Shown here piece after piece: positions 1-9,100 of a DNA stretch of 15,935 nt (the first letter of the stretch is position 1; each line of letters opens with the position of its first letter). The notes below the pieces were generated by a model. It saw only the letters and a list, made by a program, of their open reading frames with translations, did no database searches and was not told where the DNA came from. This stretch comes from JBCBEX01 sp039027055 (GTDB lineage: Bacteria > Bacteroidota > Rhodothermia > Rhodothermales > Rubricoccaceae): the NCBI GenBank assembly GCA_039027055.1, contig JBCCLD010000053.1, positions 1-15,935 of the forward strand, written 5' to 3'. The translations under genes were made by a program, and so were the position numbers.

Positions 1-164
1 ACGTGGACGCCGAAGCCGGGGCCGACGCGCGCGTCGTGGTAGACGAAGACCTGGCCGTCCTCGCGCGTGAGCACCTGGACCTGGATCTCCTGCGCCAGCG
101 CAGCGCTGTGCCCCAGCATAGCGACGACGGAGAGCGACAGAGCAAACCGATGAAGGAATCGCAT
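1..164 (-). CDS. Secreted protein, N-terminal part only (runs off the window)
   Basis: The open frame begins at an ATG read from 164 downwards and stays open for 54 codons to the window edge. The N-terminus is a clear Sec signal peptide: a basic start (MRFLHRF), a hydrophobic core, and an AALA cleavage site after residue 24. The mature protein would begin Gln-Glu-Ile-Gln-Val. The visible mature part (about 30 residues, ending in a Gly-rich GPGFGVHV) matches no family I can name with confidence. The ATG lies 5 bp after the stop of the giant-protein gene, so co-transcription and probably translational coupling are expected. No Shine-Dalgarno sequence precedes it. The context suggests a third exported component of the same operon. 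The signal peptide and frame are seen directly; the role is inference. Confidence 0.8.
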   Translation of the reverse strand, partial: MRFLHRFALSLSVVAMLGHSAALAQEIQVQVLTREDGQVFVYHDARVGPGFGVH

Positions 165-169
165 GGCGT

Positions 170-3100
170 CTATTCGGCGTCGAGGAAGAAGACGTTGGAA
201 TCGAGCTGCTTACACGCGCTCTCGACCGGGCCACTCACACCGCCGACGCCCCGCAGGCGGACGGCCGCGCATACCTCAGGCGGCGACTGGAAAATGTCGA
301 AGGGTTCAGCATCCGCCACGAGATAAGGCACCGCGTAAAACGCACTGTTGGGGCCAAGGTTGACCAGCGGGCTGTTAGCGAACAACGATGTGGCATTGAT
401 CACTTTCCATCCTGTCGTGCGCCCGTACCGGTCGATGAACCCATACGGGTAGGCATCTGCTGCATTCGAGGCACCTACGGAAACACGGTAGGCCGACACA
501 CTCTGGAGATTGGTCTGGAAGATGTCGATGCCATACCCGGTGGGGGCCGCCAACTCTTCGATGTAGCGCTCATGTCCGGTCCGGTAGTATGAGCCCCTAG
601 GAAGCTCGGCGCGGACGAGGCCATAAATCTGCCCATCCAACGTGGTCTCGCTACCGCCCATCACACGCGACTCACCGGGTTGGAGTAAGCCGATGCCGGC
701 CGGCTGATTTTCGGTCAGCCAGTCCTTGTACAGCTCCGCAAGGCCGTAGGTGTATTGAGCCAGATCGACCTGAATGGCATAGAGGCTGTCGATCGTCGTG
801 GTGTAGGTCTGGTAGTCCTGAATCAGCCCGTCTTGGTGGCCGCGCAGGTTCACGCTGCCCTCCGCAACGAGTTGCTGATAGGCCAAGACCGTCGAATCCA
901 GCCCCGCTCGATGAATCGTGGAGAACAGCGCTTGGGCCGTTGCTCGGAAGGTGGGCTCTAGATTCTGGATGAATGGGTCGTTGGGATCGTTGCGCTGATC
1001 CGTGATGTCCGCCGTGTTCTCCGCGATGATGCTCTTCTCGGCCCCCTGGGCATACGCTTGGAGGTAGGCACGGTAGAATTCGATCACCATCTCCATCCGC
1101 CCGCGTTCGTCGCGCCCGTACCCATACTGGGATGCGACCGACGCCGCCTTGGCGTTGGCGATGTCCTGATCGATGAGCCGGTTGAGCCACCCTCCATTGT
1201 TGGCGCGGGCCGTGTTGGTCCTAGACGTGGTTAAGCCCCAACTGAGCCGACGTCGGGCATTGTCTGCCTCGGACTGTAGCCCACCCAGTTCGGTCAGCCG
1301 ATCCGTGTAGTAGTCGTTGAGCGCGTCGAGCGCGCGTGCGAAGCTCCGTGTCTGCGACTCATGGAGTTCGAGGCGAACCTCCTCGTGCATCGCCGCGACC
1401 TCGCGCAGGGCGGTGGCATAGCGGTCCATCCAGAGGCGCGGGTCCTGCTCGGCCTGGCTGTCACGCATGGCCTGCTCTTGCGCTTCCGCCGTCGTAGCGA
1501 CGAAGGTGAAGCCCCCATTCTGCGCTACGTCCTCGGCGATGGTGCCATCGTCAGCGACGACGTTGGGCAGCGGGGAGCCGAGACGTGCCGCTACGATGTC
1601 GGAGTAGATCACCTCGGCCTGGTCGCGGTAGTCCAGAGCTAGCGACTCCAGCGCAGTGAGGCGCTCCACCGAGGCATCTAGCTCCGCCTTCGCCTCGCTA
1701 AGCGCCGCGTTCAACTCATTGAGGCGGCGCTGACGGCCGGGCAGCGTGTTGATCTGGTTTGCGAAGGAAACCGGATAGGTGCCTCCATACACGTTCCGGA
1801 TGAACTCTCCCGCATAGTCGGGTACCTGTCGTCCACTCCACTGGTAGGCTACAGCCCCATTCGAGAAGCGTGCCCCCGAGAGCGGGTCGGCCCGCACGTC
1901 GGCGTTGCTCCACTGCACGAAGTAGTTCCAGAACGTGGCGGGCCCATAGGAGCTGCCCATAGTTGGGTCGTTCAGCATATAGGCGCGATAGGCTGGGGCC
2001 TGGGCACCGTACACGTAGACCCGAGCGCCAATATTCTGGTAGAGCGGCGTCTCTTCAGCGACGATCGCCGCGAGCGTCTCGCGGTCGTATTCGGCCTGCG
2101 CCTCTGCGCGAAGGCGTTCCTGTAGCGCCTCCATCCTGGCCTTGGCGGCCTCGGCAGCGGCCTTGCCCTCACGCGCCTGGCGGACGGCGGCCTGCGCGCT
2201 CGCGCGGGCCTCCTCCACCATGCCTGAGTACTTCTCCTCCTCGCCCAGACCGCCGTCCCAGGCCCCGTTCAGCACAGACACCCAGATCTGTCCACCAAAG
2301 CCGACCTCGAAGAGACCGAAGTTGAGCGATACATCGGCACGCGCGGTGGCGTACACGAGGTTGTTGTAGACGTCCCCATAGAGTTGGGTGCGGATCAGCG
2401 CCCCCTTCAGCTCGGCAGACACGCTGGCGAAGCTGAGGAAGCTTGCCGACACGCTCAGGCTGGCATAGGCCCCGAAGTCGCCATTTTCCGTGACATACCA
2501 AAACTCCGCGTGGAAATTGCCCTCGAACGAGATCACCCCGAGGTCTTCGCCGACGCTGAGGTCCAGGATGGCGACGAAGCCGGGCGGACCGACGAGGAAT
2601 TCGCCCGTGAAGTCTAGTAGGCTCACCACGCTTAGGTTGGCGCTACCGTGGATAGACCAAGCCTGGGGTGCAAACGCGAAGTCGATCCTCATCGAGCCTG
2701 TGAGTACGCTCGCATAATCCACGTCCACCTTAAACCCACCGCTCACGGTGAGCGCCTCTGGCTGGGTCCAGTCCACGGTTAGATAAGCCCCCGCTTGCAA
2801 GCTCTCGCCTTGACGAAGGAGTTGGCCATTGAGGTCGATGTTGAAGAACTGGTCGGTGATGGTGATCAGCCCGTTGGCATCCACGATGGCATTGGGCGGC
2901 TGCCCTACGAGCCCGATGCCGGCATAGATCATCACCGCGAATTGCAGCCCACTAGCATCGGGCAGCCCGTTCGGGTTGTTGGCGTCGAAGCCACCGTCCA
3001 CGAGGTTGTCGAGGAGCGTGTAGACGTTGCCAATGTCCTGGTTGGTAGGGCGGTAGAAGAAGCCGCCACCCGCGCCCGTGAGCATGACCGTCCGTGGAAT

Positions 3101-6100
3101 GATCGGGAACAGGTCGATGCTGAGACCAGACGCGGCGAGGAAGATGCCGAAGCTGAGTTGGCCGTTGAGCGTCGAGAGCTTGCCCGTCGCTCCGAGGCTG
3201 ATGTTGGCGATGGAGCCCACCCCGAGCACGTCCACGGCCACGCCGCCTGCGCCATCCGTCTCCAGTCGGAAGTTGGCGTAGAGCGACGCCAGCGGGTCGT
3301 CGTCGGTCCCGGCCATGGCGATGCTGACGCCCTGGATGGAGAACACCACACCCCCGCCTGTGTCGGTGTAGTAGAGGATCTCGTCCACGCTCCCCGAGAA
3401 GCCGCCTGCGTCGAGCGTCACCTCCAGCGCCGGGGTGTCGCCGCCACCGCACGCGCCGCCGAAGCGGAGGTAGTCGTTCACGCTCAGGGTGGAGGTCTCG
3501 GTCTGCTCGCCTTCGCCCGGCTGGCGGACGCTGGTGGTGAGTTGGTAGGGCGCATCGCTGCGGGGCTTGTACTCGAAGCAGCCCACGGCGAGGCTCATGA
3601 TGCCGTCCACGGCCAGGCTGAAGCCGCCCGCCGGTCCGCCCCACTCCACGATGCCGGTCTGGTCGATGACGAGGCCCTCGTAGTTGAGCGTACCCTCTAT
3701 GCCATCGAGGACGAGGCTGGCGTTGCCGCCGAGCGTGACCTGGAAGCCCCAATCGAGGCGGTCTGCGCCGGGCTGGCTCAACTGCGTGGCCACCGCCACC
3801 GACGTGAGCGCGATGGAGAACTTGCCCGCGACGAACTCGAAGAGGGGGTCCTGATTAGTGCCCTCCAGCGAGACGCTCACGGCGAGGCCCTCGGCGGTAC
3901 TGACCATCAGACCGGGGTTCTCGCGGATGGCCGTGTGGTCGCCGAAGGCGATGTAGCGCGCGCGCCCGCTCGCGTCCCGCGACGAGGCCCGCTGCCCGCC
4001 TGCGCCCTCCTCCTGCGAGCGGATGTGAAGCCCGCCCGCGTAGTAGAACGCGATGTTGCGCGGGTCGTCTAGGTCGATGTCGTAGGCCATGCCGGTCAAC
4101 TCGAAGACGGCGTCGTCCCCCATCTCCACCTCGGCGGGCGACCCGTTGATGGTCGGGACGGCCGCATCCTCGAAGGCGAAGGTGAGTTCGGCGACGCTCT
4201 GGCGGCCCTGGCTGTCGATGGTGACGCGCACGGACGACTCAAGCGAAGCGGCGTCGGGGGTGCCGTCCTTCGCAGGCAGCGGAGCGACCACGGTGCCGCC
4301 CATCGTGAGCAGCAGCGTGTCGGCCTCGAACGCGATGCGCATCTCGTCGAACCAAAACCGGTCTTCGATGACCGCGATGGGGTTCGTGAGAAGGTTGGCC
4401 TCGCCCGCGCCGATGGAGAAGGAGCCGTCCGTGCCGAGGCGCATATCCTCGAAGGCGTACGTCTCGGTACCGTCGCCCAGGCCGCTGGGGCACCCGCCCG
4501 GCTGCGCCTGCGCGGCACACTGGTCGGCGAGCTTCTCCTGGAGCTTCGTCTCCATCGTGCCATCTACCTCGACGTAGAAGACGTTGGTGTCGCTGCCGTA
4601 CTCGACGCCCACGCGCGAGGTGTTGATGGTGAGGAAGTCACCGAAGAGGACGAACGTCTGGTCGAAGACCGCGTCTGCGTCGATGAACACGCCGTCGGTG
4701 CCGACGCGCAGCGAATCCACGGTGAGGTCGAAGCCGTCGCCGAAGGCCTCGGGGATGGAGAGCGTGGGGCCGGTGAGCGTGAACGCCGCGACCTGGTCGG
4801 TAGCGTCGAGGCGGAGGAGGTTGCCCTCCGGAAGCGTGAGCGTCGCCTTCTCGCCAAGCGGAAGGGCGCGTTCGGAGAGGTGGGCCGCGCTCAGCTCGAA
4901 CGTCCAGCCGCCGCCGCCGAACGTGGCGACGTAGTGCAGCAGCCCCTGTGCCTCGCCCTCGCCGCCCCCGAAGAGGGTGCTCGTGAGGTCGCCGGAGAGC
5001 TTGAACACGGGGTCCGCGCCGAAGACGATCTGCACGCCGCGCGCCGCCATCTCGAACGCGCCGTCCTGCAGCATCACCTCCGCCAGCGCCGTCTCGTCCG
5101 CCGCGCTGTCGGTGTGCTCCGTCGCGAAGGCGCCGAGCGTGAAGGTGGCCCCGTCGGCGACGGTCAACCCGCCCTCGGTGAAGGCGAACGGAAGGTCGGT
5201 GCCGAGGTCCACCCCGAGACCCGCGATGGAGGCGGGCAGCGCGAGCGAGGAGGCGGCCCGCAGCCCGTAGGCGCCGTCGAACTCGGCGTAGCGCAGCCGC
5301 CCGAGGCGCATCGGCGTGCCCGTGCTCAGGAGATTCAGGGGCGTGTCGGGCGTCACCTCGAAGGCCCCCGCACGGATGGCAAAGGCGTCGTCCACGCGCA
5401 CGCCTGCATCGGCGTCGAGCGTGACGGCCACCGAGGGCGCGCTCTCGCCCGGGCCGACGAGGCCAGCCAAGACGAGCGTCGCCGTCTGGCCGGGCAGGGT
5501 GGTGAGGAGACGGAGGCCGTCCCCGTCCGGCTCGCTGACCTGCACGACGGGCGTACCCGCCGCTTCGGCGAGGCGCAGGAAGGCCGTTGCCTCGGAGGGC
5601 AAGGGCAACGTCGCGGGGATCGTCGCGGCGGCGAGGCCCACGCCCGTGATGCGCAGCCCGGCCCGGTCGAGCGTCGCGATGGTCTCGCTCCCGTCGTTCC
5701 ACTCGGCGCGGCCTGCGGCTACGACGGTGGGGCCAAACGTCATCCGAAAGCTGTCCTGGAAGGCCACGGCGAGCCCGTCGCGCACGAGGTTGCCCGCGTG
5801 AACGGCGCCGGTGCTCGTCTCCGACGCGGCGAGGCCGTCGCGGTTGAGGGTAAGGCCGCTCGGCATCGTGAGTAGCACCACGTCGGTGTCCGTCGCGGCG
5901 AGCGCCTGGCGGCCCGTCAGGCTCCACGCCAGCGGGGCCGTGCCGATCTCGAAGCTGAAGCCATCGTCGAGGGCCACGCTGCCTGCCGTGATCTGCTCCG
6001 TGTCGAACGCGACCGTCAGCCCGGCAAAGCGCGCGGGCACCGTCTCCGTCGCCCCACCCGGACGAGCCAGCGTCCCGTTGCCGTCGAGGGTGAGCCCACT

Positions 6101-9100
6101 CGGCGTGATCCGCCCGCCCGGAACTTGGAAGGTGAAGAGCGGCTCACCGCGCGGGTACGTCCACCCGAACGCACCGAGGGCGAGGTCTGCTTCTTCGACG
6201 GCTCCGGTGGCAAGGTTGACGCGGACGGGGCCGCGGGCCGTCGCTGCATTCCCGTCGGTGCCCGCGAACTCGCCGCCGGTGAGCGAGGCGGTCGCGGTCC
6301 CCGCAGCGCTGAGGCGGCGCTCGGTGGGACCGTAGGCGATGTCGAGTTGGCTGTCGTTCTCAAACGCGAGCGTGAGGGGCAGCGCCTCGGGACGGAGCGC
6401 GCCGCACGGCACGAAGGCCTCGGCCGCGCCTTCGAACGCCCCTGCTCCCGTCAGCGTGAGCGCCGCCCTTGGCTCGGAGCAGCCGGGGGCCGGGTCCGTG
6501 GCATACTGGCTGCGCAGATCCACGACGCCCGTCATCGCGATGGACACGGCTCGCCCGCTCCCGCTGAGTTCGCCCTTTACCTCGCGCACGAGCAGGCTCG
6601 TCGTCCCGCTGAACGGCACCCGCGCACCGAAGCCGGGAGCTTCGTAGGGCACGAGCGTGCCCGTGAGTTGCCCGTTCACGAGGCGTGCCTCGTTGACTGT
6701 GGCGCTTACGTCGGCTAGGCCGGTTTCGTCGAAGCCCGGCAGGCTGACTTCGAGTTGGAGCGTCGGGTCGAAGGGGACGGGCTGGCCAGGCTGCCATGCG
6801 AACCAGTCGAAGGCCACGCGGTCGAGGTGGACGTAGAGCAGCCGCAGCGCGATCGGACCGAACGGCTGCCGGTCGGCGTCGGCAAACGTCGCGTCCTGCG
6901 TGGGGATGTCGAAGCCAGTGTGGCGCAGTTCGGCGCCGTCTAAGGGAATGCGCAGGGCCGTCCCGTCGAGCGTCACGGCAAGATCGAGGTCGAGGGACGC
7001 CGCGAAGTCGAAGCCGGTGGCGGGGTCGTAGGCGAAGGTCCGCAGCGCCGTGAGCGCGTTCACGCCCAGCGCGGGACCGCCGAGGTCGATCAACCCACTC
7101 GTGGCCGAGCCCGACGTGGAGCCCGGAGTGAAGCGCGCCACGCGGATCGCGGCGTCGCCCTGATAGTCGAGCGCCAGGTCGGCGGAGGCCACGACCGTCC
7201 CGGCGTCGTTGAGCGCGAACGCGGCGTCGAGCGTGAACGTCGTAACGGCGGGCGTCCCTTGCGCCGGGCTCGCGGTGAGCGTACCGGAGATGCCCCGCAC
7301 GTCGAGCGAGGCGCGGTCGCTGTTGGCCACGAGCGGGAACGACTCGCGCAGGCCTGCCACCTCGACCGTCGCCCGAAGCGTCGCGTCGACGCCGATGAGC
7401 GCCGCGACCGATGGAGCGGCGGTGAGCGGGCGCCCAAAGAGCACGAGCGGGCCGCGCACCTGCAGCCCGGCCTCGCCGTCGAACACCCCGGCCGCGAAGT
7501 CCGTCGTCTGGATCGGGACGCCGAACACCTCCGGGCCAAAGCGCGCGTCGCCCGTTGGCACGCTCGCCTCGACGGTGCCGCCGACGACCGCGTACGTCTC
7601 CGCGTCCACGCGCAGGCCACGCAGCGTAGCGGCGATCCGGGGGCTGTCGGGCAGCATCGGAAACACCAACTCCGGTGTCACGCCCGCGCGTGCGGTGAGC
7701 AGCAGCGTGCCGTCGTTCTGCGGCGTGGCGTCCACGAACGCGTCCGAACCGTTCCGCAACGGGAGGTAGGCCACGTCACCAGCGGGCAGCGGCAGCCGCT
7801 CAGGCATCCCAGCCACGACGGGGTCGATGTCGCCCTGAATCGAGAAGCCCTGCGGCGTCGCGACTGCGAGCAGGATGCTGTCGCGCCGAAACTCGATGCG
7901 GCCCGCCCGGATCACGAACGGGTCCAGCCCGAAGCGGAAGTCATCGCTGACGTAGGCCTCCATCCCCTGCGCAGGCATACGCTCGTGGGCAATCTGGACG
8001 TCTCGCGACGAGCCTGGTTTCAGCCCGTCACCGTCGATGAACAGAGAGGGCGCGAGGTAGAGCCGAACCCCTCGCTGGAGGTCAAACGGCTGGTCTGAGG
8101 CAACGCCGCGCCAGGCGGTGAAGCGGTCGTCCTGATCCAGCGGCGATTCGATGTAGAAGCCGCGGCGCAGCACAACTTTTCCGCCGTTGGCATAGACGCT
8201 GGGCGGAGAAAGCTCCAGGATTGTCGAGATCGGGGTGGCCGTCGTCCGCCCCTCAGGGTCGGTGACGACCGCGCGGTCGTCGAGCACACGCGTGCGGCCT
8301 TGCTCCGTCTCCTCGTACTCCGCGAACGCGAAGCGCAGCAGCGGGTCGGCAGTGGGAAACGCCCAGAAGAGCGTGTCGCGCGCGGCCTCGTCGACCACCG
8401 GGTCCGGGTTCACAACGATGAGCTCTTCGCCTTCGAGGTAGGCAACCTGCTGATCGCCGAGGTAGAAGTAGACGCGGCCCCGAATCGGCCGGAAGGGACG
8501 GCCGCCCATCGCGAAGTCGCGGGAGAAGAGTACGCGGTAGGGACCACGCGGCAGGCTTCCGTAGCGCAGTTCGCCGCGCACGTCCGGGGTCGTCGCCTCG
8601 CCCTCGTACGGCCCGCTGTTGACCAGCCCGTCAGGCGTGATGCGTGGGTTGCGCCCGATATCGAAGACGAGGCCGCCGAACTGCCCTGCCGAGCGGCCCT
8701 CAGGGACGGGCGTCCATCCATAGAGGATCTCACCCACCGAGGCGGCTATGGCGAAGCTGCGCTCGAAGACGACCGAGCCCGACTCGACGGTGCCCGCTTC
8801 GAGATTGAGGGTGGCCCCCATGAGCGACACGTCCATCGTGTCGGCTCCCACCACGGCGCGGCTCTCGCCGCTCAGCCGTATCGTTGCAGGGGGCGGAACG
8901 GGAGTCTCTACGTCGAGAGTGACGGCCGTGCCGAACGTAGGAAAGCGCCAGGCTACGAGCGTCGTCTCGGCGAGCGGCTCCTCCTCGCTGACCGGGAAGA
9001 TGCCGAGGGGGTCGATACGTGCGACGAGGCGCCCTGCACAGACGACAGTAGCGGCCCCGCCGGTGACGGTGAGGGCTCCCACGGCGCCGGGGCCGAGCGT

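Noticed and set aside
2940..3080. Resemblance of the GAGGGFFYRP region to DUF6603-type giant proteins
   Set aside because: The likeness rests on one Gly-rich aromatic motif recalled from memory; it is too short to support a family call without a profile search.
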